NCBI GenBank assembly: GCA_020832445.1
Contig: JAFIEO010000040.1
Span: 1-47,056 of the forward strand
DNA length: 47,056 nt
Direction of reading: 5' to 3'
DNA from: Paracoccaceae bacterium
GTDB lineage: Bacteria; Pseudomonadota; Alphaproteobacteria; Rhodobacterales; Rhodobacteraceae
A program made the translations under genes and the position numbers. Numbering within the stretch: position 1 is the first letter of the stretch; every line of letters begins with the position of its first letter. The notes beneath the pieces were generated by a model, which had not been told where the DNA came from, did no database searches, and was given only the letters and a program-made list of their open reading frames with translations. This document shows, piece by piece, positions 1 through 7,966 of the stretch.

Positions 1-141
1 ATCCGATATCTCTTGGCACGGCTATTACCGCGCCCCGTGCTGACCGCGAATTTTATCTGGGCTTGGTCTCTCTGGCGACGACACCACCAGAACTCAGCCG
101 CTATCGCCCATCGGAAAATACGATCCCATATGCAACTGTAG
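1..141 (+). pseudogene. Probable 3' end of an IS transposase (window edge)
   Basis: Frame 1 is open from the first base to a TAG at 139-141, giving 46 residues. They include WAWSLWRRHHQ followed by a His/Arg-rich tail ending HMQL. This W-S-x-WRR-x-HQ tail resembles, from memory, the C-terminus of IS701-like DDE transposases. No start is visible because the gene runs off the left edge, so I cannot tell whether the element is intact upstream or a remnant. The DNA to the right, up to about 735, carries no convincing housekeeping gene, as expected beside a mobile element. The family assignment is tentative. Confidence 0.45.
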
Positions 142-478
142 CACTAGGTTGCCCGACACAGCGGCGCGTGGCAATCTCGCGTTTTATCAATATTCGAAAG
201 GCTCACGATGGCCCTGATTATTTCAGTACTGGTTTTTTTGTGGTACCGACACTCAAATGGCAGTTGGTGATTGTCATTTCTAGTGCAGGGGCATTGCGCT
301 TGAGTGCGCGCGCGCGAAACTGGCAGCAGGCCGACAATCTTGGCATCGCGGCGAGAACAGATGAACAGATGAACAGAATTTTGTCATGTTCATCGCCACT
401 GCTGCCATGATGACTGTTATCGTACTGCTGCTTCACGGTATCAGGCATCTTATTCGCAAACACAGGAACTAAGGTTCC
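142..478. other. Intergenic stretch with no confident gene
   Basis: This stretch of about 340 bases holds only short open frames. One is a 20-codon frame starting at ATG 208 that begins with a hydrophobic run (ALIISVLVFLW). Another is the 28-codon frame at 386-472 listed separately. Neither has family resemblance I recognise. A longer frame at 63-410 has no recognisable domain and overlaps the transposase tail, so I do not call it. The segment is probably IS-flanking DNA. Confidence 0.4.
386..472 (+). CDS. Possible 28-residue single-TM peptide
   Basis: ATG at 386 opens 28 codons ending at TAA 470-472. The product would have one hydrophobic segment (roughly residues 2-17, MTVIVLLL core) followed by a basic tail (RHLIRKHRN). 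That layout suits a small inner-membrane peptide with a cytoplasmic positive end. Its stop lies 6 nt before the ATG of the next small ORF, so the two could be co-translated. There is no clear ribosome binding site and no family match. Chance is a real alternative. Confidence 0.2.
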   Translation: MFIATAAMMTVIVLLLHGIRHLIRKHRN

Positions 479-733
479 ATGTTTGGAACGGTCATAGGCA
501 CAATCGGCGGCTTGGGTGTTTCGCTGGGAATGACATACGTCCATTGTCGCCTTCTCAAAGAAGGGCATGAGCTTGGTCAGGCCCGCAAGCAGCGCGGCAA
601 GTGCTATTGGGGTGATCCGCCGCCCAACCCCGTGACACTTGCCATTGGCCTGCTTTTCGCCACCGCATGGATGTTTATCTGGGCGGCACTACCTGTGTTT
701 GTGGTTCTGGCCCTTTTCGGCATTAGAATTTGA
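479..733 (+). CDS. Hypothetical small membrane protein (84 aa)
   Basis: An 84-codon frame with an AAGG four bases before the ATG. The predicted protein has a Gly-rich hydrophobic N-terminus (residues 1-20), a polar charged middle (about 24-48, including a C-Y-W-G-D-P-P-P stretch) and a strong hydrophobic C-terminal segment (about 50-82, rich in Ala, Leu, Phe and Trp). This suggests two membrane spans with a short loop. I do not recognise a family. It lies between the transposase remnant and the convergent cysE, with 154 bases separating its stop from the cysE stop. It may be a real accessory gene or leftover coding DNA. Confidence 0.35.
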   Translation: MFGTVIGTIGGLGVSLGMTYVHCRLLKEGHELGQARKQRGKCYWGDPPPNPVTLAIGLLFATAWMFIWAALPVFVVLALFGIRI

Positions 734-887
734 TTCTTTCATATGTCGCCCCATCCATAGCGCCCATGGAACCGGCCATGTGCTTGTATGGCACGGTGTA
801 GCGCGCACGAGGGGGAAGAAGGATTCGGTGTTTCAATGACTCCGCTACCACGGAGCCAAGACAACCGGACACGCGCGCGCGGGGCCG

Positions 888-1706
888 TCATATCTCGCCG
901 CGCAGAAGGTGGTCCATGGTCAGCGAGGGTTGCGCGCAGCCCGCCTCGCCCACCACACGGGCGGGGACGCCTGCCACAGTGCTGCGGGGCGGGACGTCTT
1001 CCAGCACGACAGAGCCTGCGGCGATGCGTGCGCAATCGCCCACGCGGATATTGCCCAACACCTTGGCCCCTGCCCCGATCAGCACCCCGTTGCCGATTTT
1101 CGGGTGGCGATCGCCATCTTGTTTGCCCGTGCCGCCCAGCGTGACCGAATGCAGCATCGACACATTGTCGCCCACCACGGCGGTTTCACCGATAACAATG
1201 GAATGGGCGTGGTCGATCATGATGCCCTGCCCGATGCGCGCGCCGGGGTGAATGTCCACACCGAAGACCTCGGACACACGCATCTGGATCAGGCTTGCAA
1301 AGTCAAAGCGCCCTTGCAGGCACAGCCAATGCGCGATGCGGTAGGCCTGCACGGCCTGAAACCCCTTGAAATACAAAAGCGGCTTCATGAACCGGTTGCA
1401 AGCGGGATCGCGTTCGAAGGTTGCGACAAGATCGGCGCGGGCGGCTTTTCCCAGACCAGGATCGCTGGCATGGGCAGTATCCATGATTTCACGCAGGATC
1501 TGCTCGGACATTTCGGCAGAGGCCAGTTTTTGCGACAAACGAAAGGCAAGCGCCTGCTCCAGCGTTTTGTGGTGCAGGATAGAGGAGTGAAACACACCGC
1601 CCATCAACGGCTCGTCTGTTACCGCAGCGCTGGCTTCTTGCCGGATGCGGGTCCAGACCGGGTCAACATCAGGAAGCGGGCGCGGGGTTTTGCCAAGTTC
1701 GGGCAT
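888..1706 (-). CDS. cysE: Serine O-acetyltransferase CysE
   Basis: Makes O-acetyl-L-serine from serine and acetyl-CoA in the cytoplasm, the first committed step of cysteine synthesis. The 272-residue protein has the N-terminal helical domain (about 10-150) and a left-handed beta-helix of hexapeptide repeats (about 155-255). Diagnostic stretches are the IDHAHSIVIGE block with its active-site His, the SMLHSVTLGGTGK loop and DRHPKIGNGVLIGAGAKVLG. Length matches the family. The start is ATG at 1706 with AAGGA about 10 nt upstream. Two nearly identical 16-bp direct repeats (1716-1731 and 1739-1754) lie just upstream and the nearer one contains this ribosome binding site. The gene may be cotranscribed with the acyltransferase 120 bases upstream. 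Confidence 0.95.
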   Translation of the reverse strand: MPELGKTPRPLPDVDPVWTRIRQEASAAVTDEPLMGGVFHSSILHHKTLEQALAFRLSQKLASAEMSEQILREIMDTAHASDPGLGKAARADLVATFERDPACNRFMKPLLYFKGFQAVQAYRIAHWLCLQGRFDFASLIQMRVSEVFGVDIHPGARIGQGIMIDHAHSIVIGETAVVGDNVSMLHSVTLGGTGKQDGDRHPKIGNGVLIGAGAKVLGNIRVGDCARIAAGSVVLEDVPPRSTVAGVPARVVGEAGCAQPSLTMDHLLRGEI

Positions 1707-1715
1707 GGGTCAGAT

Positions 1716-1754
1716 CCTTGTCGCAAAAGTCGTTGCAACCTTGTTGCAAAAGTC
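1716..1754 (-). repeat. Pair of 16-bp direct repeats before cysE
   Basis: On the plus strand CCTTGTCGCAAAAGTC (1716-1731) and CCTTGTTGCAAAAGTC (1739-1754) differ at one base and start 23 nt apart. Read in the direction of cysE, each unit ends in CAAGG. The nearer copy supplies the Shine-Dalgarno-like AAGG of cysE. The far copy also contains TTGCAA, which recurs five bases later. Spacing near two helical turns would suit a dimeric repressor, but this is inference. Confidence 0.5.
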
Positions 1755-1826
1755 ACAGGCGCATGCGCCATATCTTCAAAATAAGCAAGAGAAACCGGAA
1801 AACAACGCCTGACACAGGATGAAACG

Positions 1827-2618
1827 TCATAGCGGGCACAAAGCGCGCAAGGCACGCGATCTGGCAGGGGGGATGGTTGCGGTGTCGACGGCTGTGAACA
1901 CATGCACTGTGTCCAGTTCGGGATCAACAACCGCATGGTCGGACACCCAGCCCCCCATCCCAAGATACATACGCAACAACGCCGGCAATGCCTGCCGTGC
2001 CGCCTGCGGATCTGGGTTACCGTCGGGCAAGGTGCTGGCGCGCGGGTGAATGCGCGAAGGGCGCAGCGCGGCGGGGCCGGTATGTCTGGCCCTGAGCCAT
2101 GACAGCGCGGCCTGGTGGCGCTGCATATCCTGCCCCTGGAATGAAGTGCAGCCAAACAGCAGCTCTACCCCGGTTTGCACCGAAATCAGTGTCACCGCTG
2201 CCAGAAGTGCGCGCAATGCGTCAGGCATGTAATATGCATCGGCCACCTGACACAGGCGCCCTATTTCAAGCGCACGCCTATAGTTGCGCAGGAGCGCCGA
2301 CAGGTCATAAAACTGTCCCGTATAGGTCGCAGAAATATCGGTATGCTGTGACACAAGGCGCAATCGCGCACTGGCCAGCATACGCCCCCCATCAGGGCTG
2401 AACACCATCAGATGCGCGCAAAGCGAATCAAAGCGATCCGTGTCCGATTGCTGCGGCCCCGATCCAAGAAACCGGTCACGGCGCAAATGCTGCACCCTTT
2501 CAATGTCGGACGCGGTTTGTGCAAAGCGCACCGGAAAGCCACCGATCACAAGGCCCGCCCCCGACAGCACGGCGGGAAAATCGGCAAGGTTGTTTGCAGT
2601 GGCATGCAAGGGTGTCAT
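1827..2618 (-). CDS. GNAT-fold N-acyltransferase, OlsB-like
   Basis: A 263-residue protein that resembles OlsB (ornithine-ACP N-acyltransferase), which transfers a 3-hydroxyacyl chain to ornithine in the first step of ornithine-lipid synthesis. Visible support is the pattern around LRRDRFL (about 45-52), the D-RFD-LCAHLMV strand (about 60-75), EIGRLCQV (about 117-124) and the C-terminal LPALLRMYLGMGGWVSDHAVVDPELDTV (about 205-235), where OlsB proteins have a similar G-x-x-V-x-D-x-A-V-V-D motif. The partner O-acyltransferase olsA is not in the window, so the exact acceptor amine is unproven. It is followed after 120 bases by cysE on the same strand. Confidence 0.75.
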   Translation of the reverse strand: MTPLHATANNLADFPAVLSGAGLVIGGFPVRFAQTASDIERVQHLRRDRFLGSGPQQSDTDRFDSLCAHLMVFSPDGGRMLASARLRLVSQHTDISATYTGQFYDLSALLRNYRRALEIGRLCQVADAYYMPDALRALLAAVTLISVQTGVELLFGCTSFQGQDMQRHQAALSWLRARHTGPAALRPSRIHPRASTLPDGNPDPQAARQALPALLRMYLGMGGWVSDHAVVDPELDTVHVFTAVDTATIPPARSRALRALCPL

Positions 2619-2673
2619 TCCGTCCGCCTTCAGGTGATATCACTCACGTCAGGGCGACAAAGGAACCCGCGCC

Positions 2674-3123
2674 CTATCCGCCCAGCATCTGGGCCGGGTT
2701 GAACCTGCCGAAATTCGACATCAGTTGGCGCAACACACTCATGCCAGAGGGGCCGGTATCTGTAACGCGGCGCGACAGGGCGACGATTTCACCGTCCTCC
2801 AAGCCGAAGCGTTCGATATTGGACACGCGATCTGCCGAATCAAAGCTGATGGCAACGATCTGGCGATCAACTTCGACAGGGGCGCGCCAGCCTTCATCGA
2901 CCCAGTCGCTTTGCACATAATACCAGCCCGACCCTTCCATCACACCGGACACACCGGGGCGACCGATCTTTTGCTCCACGCTTTCGCGGGTGTCGCGGCC
3001 GACCTCTATCTCGGACAGCTGCACGTCATCAGGGGCGTAGCCGTGGAAGCGGGCAACCGGGCTGCACGCCACAAGTGCCAGCAACAGGACGGGTGACAAA
3101 ATCCACAATCCGAGTATCCTCAT
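2674..3123 (-). CDS. BamE/SmpA-like outer-membrane lipoprotein
   Basis: The protein (149 aa from ATG 3123) starts MRILGLW and has a hydrophobic signal ending in the lipobox LVAC, with Cys20 as the predicted lipidated residue. The mature part contains the SmpA/OmlA-type block beginning IEVGRDTRESVEQKIGRPG, then a W-Y-Y-V-Q-S strand and a charged FDSADRVSNIERFGLEDG strand, typical of BamE. BamE is an accessory of the beta-barrel assembly machine. An upstream in-frame start at 3165 would add 14 residues ahead of the signal; I prefer 3123 because it puts the basic residue directly before the hydrophobic core. The gene is divergent from the DUF177 gene, as is common in alphaproteobacteria. Confidence 0.85.
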   Translation of the reverse strand: MRILGLWILSPVLLLALVACSPVARFHGYAPDDVQLSEIEVGRDTRESVEQKIGRPGVSGVMEGSGWYYVQSDWVDEGWRAPVEVDRQIVAISFDSADRVSNIERFGLEDGEIVALSRRVTDTGPSGMSVLRQLMSNFGRFNPAQMLGG

Positions 3124-3311
3124 GCGCCGTATTACCCCTTGAACCTGTCTTAATATTCCCGTCAACCAGCACTTGAAATCAGCACTTTGCCGAATTGCCC
3201 GTAGCCGCCTTTGGTGAAATGGATACAGAAGGACGCGCCGCTATTCAAGAAAGGAACGAAACACTATATACACTCATTCAACTTTTACGCCCCACATCCC
3301 CGAGGATTTTC

Positions 3312-3890
3312 GTGAAACACCCCAAAGCCCAACCCAACACACTGTCCCAGCCCATACGCGTGGCCCGGCTGAACGCACGCAAGCCCGTGCAGTTTGATTT
3401 ACAGCCTGATGCGGCATTGCGCAGCGAACTTGCGCACGAACTGGGGGTGACAGCATTGCGCAAACTGCGCTTTCACGGCGAGCTGCGCCCCTTCGGCCAG
3501 CGGGATTGGGAAATCAGTGCGACACTTGGGGCCACGATTGTGCAGCCCTGCTCCGTGACACTGGAGCCGTTGACAACACGAATCGACGAACGTGTCGTGC
3601 GCCGGTATCTGGCTGATCTGCCCGACCCGCAGGGACTGGAGGTTGAAATGCCGCCAGACGATACGCAAGAACGACTGGACGACATGATAGACCCCGGCGC
3701 AGTCGGGCTGGAGGCACTGGCCCTTGCACTGCCTGCATTCCCGCGAAGTGAGGCCGCAGCCTTGCCCGGCGACGGGGTTATTACAGCCGCACCCGCAGGC
3801 GCCGCCCCGATCGTGGATGAAAGACCCAAACCGTTTGCCGCCCTGGCAGGTTTGCGTGACAAACTTTTGCGCGATCAGGACAAATCCTAA
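3312..3890 (+). CDS. DUF177 (YceD-like) family protein
   Basis: A 192-residue protein of the DUF177/YceD family, which usually sits just upstream of rpmF as here. YceD in plants and bacteria has been linked to 23S rRNA accumulation, but the biochemical role is not settled. I see the conserved Q-P-C-S-V-T-L-E-P strand, the acidic middle (DLPDPQGLEVEMPPDD) and the D-M-I-DPGAVGLEALALALPAFPR block near the C-terminus. I choose a GTG start at 3312 because GAGGA lies 5 nt upstream and the protein then matches family length. The frame stays open to 3195 and would add 39 unlikely residues. Confidence 0.85.
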   Translation: MKHPKAQPNTLSQPIRVARLNARKPVQFDLQPDAALRSELAHELGVTALRKLRFHGELRPFGQRDWEISATLGATIVQPCSVTLEPLTTRIDERVVRRYLADLPDPQGLEVEMPPDDTQERLDDMIDPGAVGLEALALALPAFPRSEAAALPGDGVITAAPAGAAPIVDERPKPFAALAGLRDKLLRDQDKS

Positions 3891-3919
3891 ACCCATTTTT
3901 CGTTTTTGCAAATACCCGC

Positions 3920-3947
3920 TTGAAAATTGCATCAAAGCAAGTATTTT
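3920..3947 (+). promoter_or_regulatory. Candidate promoter for the rpmF-plsX-fabH operon
   Basis: A -35-like TTGAAA (3920-3925) and a -10-like TATTTT (3942-3947) are separated by 16 bases. They lie in the 195-base gap between the DUF177 gene and rpmF, in a locally AT-rich patch. Transcription would begin near 3955, leaving a leader of about 130 bases before rpmF. Found by eye only. Confidence 0.35.
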
Positions 3948-4085
3948 GCGCCACTCATGCAAAGAGGGCTTGGAAAGACGGCATAAGCCGTGTATGCCGC
4001 GCCTCAAATCGCAACCCATAGATTATGCGCATGTTGGGGGCCCATATCGGGCTTTCCTTCAGGCGCCTGCAACCCGAGGTTTGAT

Positions 4086-4292
4086 ATGGCCGTCCAACAG
4101 AACCGCGTTACCCGCTCTCGTCGTAACATGCGCAGGTCGCATGACGCATTGGTCGCGGGCAACCCGAATGAATGCTCGAACTGCGGCGAACTGAAACGCC
4201 CGCATCACGTTTGCCCATCTTGCGGGCACTACAATGACCGCGAAGTCATTGCCGCCGCACAGGCCGTAGACCTGGACGACGACGCCGCATAA
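4086..4292 (+). CDS. rpmF: 50S ribosomal protein L32
   Basis: The 68-residue protein starts [20 protein letters not shown], the typical basic L32 N-terminus, and carries a four-cysteine zinc ribbon (C-x2-C at residues 31-34 and C-x2-C near 44-47) followed by an acidic tail. It is therefore the zinc-binding form rather than a Cys-less paralogue. It binds 23S rRNA in the large subunit. Position between the DUF177 gene and plsX matches the order found in many proteobacteria. plsX follows after 30 bases, so cotranscription is likely. Confidence 0.97.
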   Translation: MAVQQNRVTRSRRNMRRSHDALVAGNPNECSNCGELKRPHHVCPSCGHYNDREVIAAAQAVDLDDDAA

Positions 4293-4322
4293 GAACGGTG
4301 GGCATGCCAATCCGGTTCATCC

Positions 4323-5477
4323 ATGTCTGACGCGCCGCACGGTAGCGCCCCTTTTGGTGCCAAGATGACCACCATCTCGGTGGATGCCATGGGCGGGGAC
4401 CACGGACCGGAGGCTGTTGTGGGCGGGTGTGCGATTTCGGCACGCCGCAACCGCGATATTGCCTTTCTGCTGCATGGTGACGAAGCGGTGCTGAATGCGC
4501 TTGTCGCAAAAGAGCATATTCTGGCAGGACGCGCACAGGTGGTTCACAGCCCCGGTGTTGTCAGCATGGATGACAAGCCCGCGCAGATCATGCGGCGCGG
4601 GCGCGACACGTCCATGTGGTCAACCATTACCGCGTTGCGCGACGGGAAGGCACAAGCCGCCGTTTCTTGCGGGAATACCGGCGCGTTGATGGCTGTGTCC
4701 ATGTTGCGCCTGCGCAAGCTGCCGGGTGTTCACAGACCTGCTATTGCCTGCCTGTGGCCATCGCGCGGGCCGCATGGATATAACACAATGCTGGACGTTG
4801 GTGCGGATGTGCGCGCCGACGAAGAATCCCTTTTGCATTACGCGTTGATGGGGTCTGCATATTTCCGCAATGCATTTGGTGCGGCGCGTCCCCGCGTCGG
4901 GCTGCTGAATGTCGGCACCGAGGATCATAAGGGCCGCGCCGAGATCAAGGAAGCCGCCCGCCTTATTGCCGATGCCGCAGAGGTTGGCCGCTATGATTTC
5001 GTAGGATTCGTCGAGGGCAATGATATCCCGTCCGACCATGTCGATGTCATCGTAACCGACGGGTTTACCGGCAATGTTGCCCTGAAAACCGGCGAAGGCA
5101 CTGCAAAATTGATGGGCGATGTGCTGCGCACCGAACTGGAACGCAGTTTCATGTCCAAATTGGGCGGCCTGTTTGCCTTGCGCCCGCTGCGACGGATGAA
5201 AAAACGTCTGGACCCGCGACTTGCGAATGGTGGCGTTTTTCTTGGGCTGAACGGGACAGTTGTAAAGTCCCACGGTTCGGCTGATTCAACTGGTGTATCT
5301 TCGGCCATCAAGCTGGCCTTCACATTAGCGCAATCCGGCTTTCAGGATCGTATGGCAGAGCGTATATCTGCGGTATCGGATGCGCTACAGGAACGGTTGC
5401 TGAAATCAGAGGACGATGTCGAAATCGCGCCCGTTGCTGCACCGGACAGAACTCCAGACGGGACGGGGAAGGCATGA
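4323..5477 (+). CDS. plsX: Phosphate acyltransferase PlsX
   Basis: Converts acyl-ACP and phosphate to acyl-phosphate, the acyl donor for PlsY in phospholipid synthesis; peripheral inner-membrane enzyme. The sequence has the family hallmarks TISVDAMGGDHGP near the N-terminus, CGNTGALM (about 118-125), LNVGTEDHKG (about 197-206), VTDGFTGNVALKT (about 245-257) and the C-terminal HGSAD block. Length from ATG 4323 is 384 aa. A second in-frame ATG at 4365 begins directly before TISVDAMGGD and gives a shorter N-terminus; neither site has a strong ribosome binding site. Its stop overlaps the fabH start by 4 bases (ATGA), so the two genes are translationally coupled. Confidence 0.96.
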   Translation: MSDAPHGSAPFGAKMTTISVDAMGGDHGPEAVVGGCAISARRNRDIAFLLHGDEAVLNALVAKEHILAGRAQVVHSPGVVSMDDKPAQIMRRGRDTSMWSTITALRDGKAQAAVSCGNTGALMAVSMLRLRKLPGVHRPAIACLWPSRGPHGYNTMLDVGADVRADEESLLHYALMGSAYFRNAFGAARPRVGLLNVGTEDHKGRAEIKEAARLIADAAEVGRYDFVGFVEGNDIPSDHVDVIVTDGFTGNVALKTGEGTAKLMGDVLRTELERSFMSKLGGLFALRPLRRMKKRLDPRLANGGVFLGLNGTVVKSHGSADSTGVSSAIKLAFTLAQSGFQDRMAERISAVSDALQERLLKSEDDVEIAPVAAPDRTPDGTGKA

Positions 5478-6451
5478 ACGTAACCAGAGCGGTGATTCGA
5501 AGCACAGGGCATTATCTGCCCGAACGCGTGGTGCCGAATGCAGAATTCGCGAAAACACTGGATACCAGCGATGACTGGATCGTGTCGCGGTCTGGCATTG
5601 AACGGCGCCATTTTGCCGCTGAAGATGAATTCACGTCCGATCTTGCGATCAAGGCTGCACGCGCAGCACTCGACAATGCGGGGCTTGCGCCCGAAGATAT
5701 CGACGCGGTGATTGTCGCAACCTCTACGCCCGATTTCACCTTTCCCGCAGTTGCGACACAGGTTCAGGCGGGTCTGGGCATGCACAAGGGATTTGCATTC
5801 GACATTCAGGCGGTCTGCGCAGGATTTGTCTTTGCACTGGCCAACGCGACGGGCCTGATCATGGCCGGACAGGCCAAGCGGGTTCTGGTGATCGGCGCTG
5901 AAACCTTTTCGCGCATCATGGACTGGACCGATCGCGGCACTTGCGTGCTGTTCGGCGATGGTGCGGGCGCGGTCATTCTGGAAGCGCAGACAGGCACGGG
6001 CGCAAATACCGACCGTGGCGTTCTGGCATCAGACCTGAATTCGGACGGGCGTTACCGCGACCTGTTATATGTTGACGGCGGTGTATCGCGCACAGGCACA
6101 TCCGGGGTGTTGCGCATGCAAGGCCGCGAAGTGTTCCGCCACGCCGTCGAGAAACTGGCAGCCACGGCATGCACCGCGCTGGACAGGGCCGGATTGCAGG
6201 CCACAGATGTCGACTGGGTTGTGCCCCATCAGGCAAACCTGCGCATCATCCGTGGCACGGCCCAAAAGCTGGGCCTGTCGATGGACAAGGTGGTGGTGAC
6301 AGTTCAGGATCACGGCAATACATCGGCGGCCTCCATTCCGCTTGCCCTGTCGGTTGCAAATGCCGAAGGGCGCTTCAAGCAAGGCGATCTGATTGTCACC
6401 GAAGCCATTGGCGGTGGTCTTAGCTGGGGTGCCGTCATTCTGCGGTGGTAA
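5474..6451 (+). CDS. fabH: 3-oxoacyl-ACP synthase III FabH
   Basis: Condenses a short acyl-CoA (typically acetyl-CoA) with malonyl-ACP to start each fatty acid chain. The 325-residue thiolase-fold protein retains the complete catalytic triad: Cys115 in AVCAGF, His252 in VVPHQAN and Asn282 in HGNTSAAS. The GDGAGAV loop and the C-terminal GGGLSWGAVILRW are also typical. It starts inside the end of plsX (4-base overlap), linking fatty-acid initiation with phosphatidate synthesis. The next gene ihfA begins 98 bases downstream on the same strand. Confidence 0.97.
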   Translation: MNVTRAVIRSTGHYLPERVVPNAEFAKTLDTSDDWIVSRSGIERRHFAAEDEFTSDLAIKAARAALDNAGLAPEDIDAVIVATSTPDFTFPAVATQVQAGLGMHKGFAFDIQAVCAGFVFALANATGLIMAGQAKRVLVIGAETFSRIMDWTDRGTCVLFGDGAGAVILEAQTGTGANTDRGVLASDLNSDGRYRDLLYVDGGVSRTGTSGVLRMQGREVFRHAVEKLAATACTALDRAGLQATDVDWVVPHQANLRIIRGTAQKLGLSMDKVVVTVQDHGNTSAASIPLALSVANAEGRFKQGDLIVTEAIGGGLSWGAVILRW

Positions 6452-6549
6452 CAGTGCATGACACGCGGTTTAATGCCTGCGCGCAACCCCCTGATATTGA
6501 CTCGGAAAACTCTTTCCCGCATCCTGATATCTCATAGCGGGGAAATGGC

Positions 6550-6852
6550 ATGTCAAATAAAACACTCACACGAATGGACCTGACCGAGGCCGTCTTTCGC
6601 GAAGTTGGGCTGTCACGCAATGAATCCTCGGCATTGGTGGATTCGGTGCTTCAGCATATCTCGGATGCGCTGGTAGATGGCCAACAGGTCAAAATTTCAT
6701 CTTTCGGGACCTTTTCGCTGCGCGACAAGAATGCGCGGCTGGGTCGCAACCCGAAAACGGGCGAGGAAGTTCCGATCTCGCCACGGCGGGTGCTGACATT
6801 CCGCCCGTCCCACATCATGAAAGAGCGGGTTATCGACGGAAACCGCGGATAA
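6550..6852 (+). CDS. ihfA: Integration host factor subunit alpha
   Basis: A 100-residue member of the HU/IHF family of DNA-bending proteins. IHF alpha features are the opening [12 protein letters not shown], the [14 protein letters not shown] strand, the flexible arm [12 protein letters not shown] with the intercalating Pro68, and RRVLTFRPS. The preceding gap contains a TTGACT hexamer, but I see no good -10 partner, so it may rely on the plsX-fabH transcript. IHF alpha works with IHF beta, which is not in this window. It is followed at once by a MerR-family regulator, an arrangement common in Rhodobacterales. Confidence 0.95.
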   Translation: MSNKTLTRMDLTEAVFREVGLSRNESSALVDSVLQHISDALVDGQQVKISSFGTFSLRDKNARLGRNPKTGEEVPISPRRVLTFRPSHIMKERVIDGNRG

Positions 6853-6862
6853 GGTGTCCACC

Positions 6863-7678
6863 ATGCGCAAGGCCCCGGAGGCGTTTCGCACCATCAGCGA
6901 AACCGCAGAGGCACTTGATACCCCTGCGCATGTTCTGCGTTTTTGGGAAAGCAAGTTTACACAGGTGAAGCCCGTCAAGCGCGCGGGTGGGCGGCGCTAT
7001 TACCGGCGTGCGGATATTGATCTTCTGGCCGGGATCAAGGAATTGCTGCATGAACAGGGTATGACCATTCGCGGCGTGCAGAAATTGCTGCACGAAAAGG
7101 GCGTGCGCCATGTTGCCGGACTGGCCCCTGTGATGGACACGACACTGGACGACACGCCGGCAGATCGCGCCCCCGTGCAAGCCACGCCGCCCCCGCGGTT
7201 TAGGGTGGTTGATGCCGAACCTGACCAAGACACGGCCCCCACCCGGCCCGCGAACATGTCAGACCCTGTGGCAGCGTCCAGCGCGCCTGTGCCCTTGCAA
7301 CGTAAAGCAAGCCCTGCCGCCACTGCCCCCGCGTCGGACACGCCAGCGCCAGCGGCGAAAACGCCCAACACGGCACCGCCGGCTGAACTGCAACGCAACA
7401 CCCAGCGCGAACCTGCCCCGCCGTCTGCGCCCCCGACTGCGCCCCCGTCTGCGCCGGTGCCTGGGCCAGCGACAGAACCCCGCTTGGACATCACGCAAGC
7501 CCCCGCCGCCCCTGCGCCTGCCAGAAGCGCCATCAGGCTGGCCCATGACATCCGCCGCAGCAACATGCATCAATCTGTGCCCGCTGATGCAGCGCGCATC
7601 GCCCCCCTTCTGGCACGGCTGGAACAGCTACTGGCGCGCATGTCAGCACAGACCGAGGCAGAGCGCCCCCACCGCTAG
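6863..7678 (+). CDS. MerR-family transcriptional regulator with long Pro/Ala-rich tail
   Basis: The first 75 residues form a MerR-type winged helix ([23 protein letters not shown], then [23 protein letters not shown] and [12 protein letters not shown]). There is no cysteine-based metal-sensing site. The next 145 residues are low-complexity Pro/Ala/Thr sequence, and the last 45 again look ordered ([20 protein letters not shown]). I use ATG 6863 because AAGG lies 8 nt upstream and the sequence then starts like its homologues; a GTG at 6854 would add three residues. Known MerR proteins dimerise through a C-terminal coiled coil, and the terminal helix may play that part. The target and ligand are unknown. 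Confidence 0.88.
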   Translation: MRKAPEAFRTISETAEALDTPAHVLRFWESKFTQVKPVKRAGGRRYYRRADIDLLAGIKELLHEQGMTIRGVQKLLHEKGVRHVAGLAPVMDTTLDDTPADRAPVQATPPPRFRVVDAEPDQDTAPTRPANMSDPVAASSAPVPLQRKASPAATAPASDTPAPAAKTPNTAPPAELQRNTQREPAPPSAPPTAPPSAPVPGPATEPRLDITQAPAAPAPARSAIRLAHDIRRSNMHQSVPADAARIAPLLARLEQLLARMSAQTEAERPHR

Positions 7679-7727
7679 GGGCCGCCAGCATTTCCCGCTG
7701 AAAGCCGAAGATTTACGGAATTGGCGC

Positions 7728-7755
7728 TTGCCCTCACCGGTGAATCGGTTAGAAA
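7728..7755 (+). promoter_or_regulatory. Candidate promoter for tRNA-Pro
   Basis: TTGCCC (7728-7733) and TAGAAA (7750-7755) are separated by 16 bases and sit 15 bases before the mature tRNA 5' end at 7770. This is a plausible sigma-70-type pair at the right distance. Identified by eye. Confidence 0.35.
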
Positions 7756-7769
7756 GCGCGCATTGATGT

Positions 7770-7846
7770 CGGGCTATAGCGCAGTCTGGTAGCGCGTCCG
7801 TCTGGGGGACGGAAGGTCGCAGGTTCAAGTCCTGCTAGCCCGACCA
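7770..7846 (+). tRNA. tRNA-Pro (anticodon GGG)
   Basis: A full cloverleaf can be drawn. The acceptor stem CGGGCTA pairs with TAGCCCG, followed by encoded ACCA. The anticodon stem TCCGT/ACGGA encloses the seven-base loop CTGGGGG, which places GGG at positions 34-36. The T arm contains GGTTCAAGTCC. Total length with CCA is 77 nt. It reads CCC and CCU proline codons. It stands alone between the merR and dcd genes, with no other tRNA nearby. Confidence 0.97.
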
Positions 7847-7966
7847 TTATCCACCGACATCTTGGGGCATTGTGCCTTGGCTTTGCGCATGAAACTGCGC
7901 AGGCGGCAGGGTGGACAAAGCGTTACGTCCCAGAATAGAAGCATAAAACACTTTCGGGGGACAGGC

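Noticed and set aside
6452-6549. Promoter for ihfA from TTGACT near 6499
   Set aside because: No acceptable -10 hexamer lies 15-19 bases downstream, so I do not list it.
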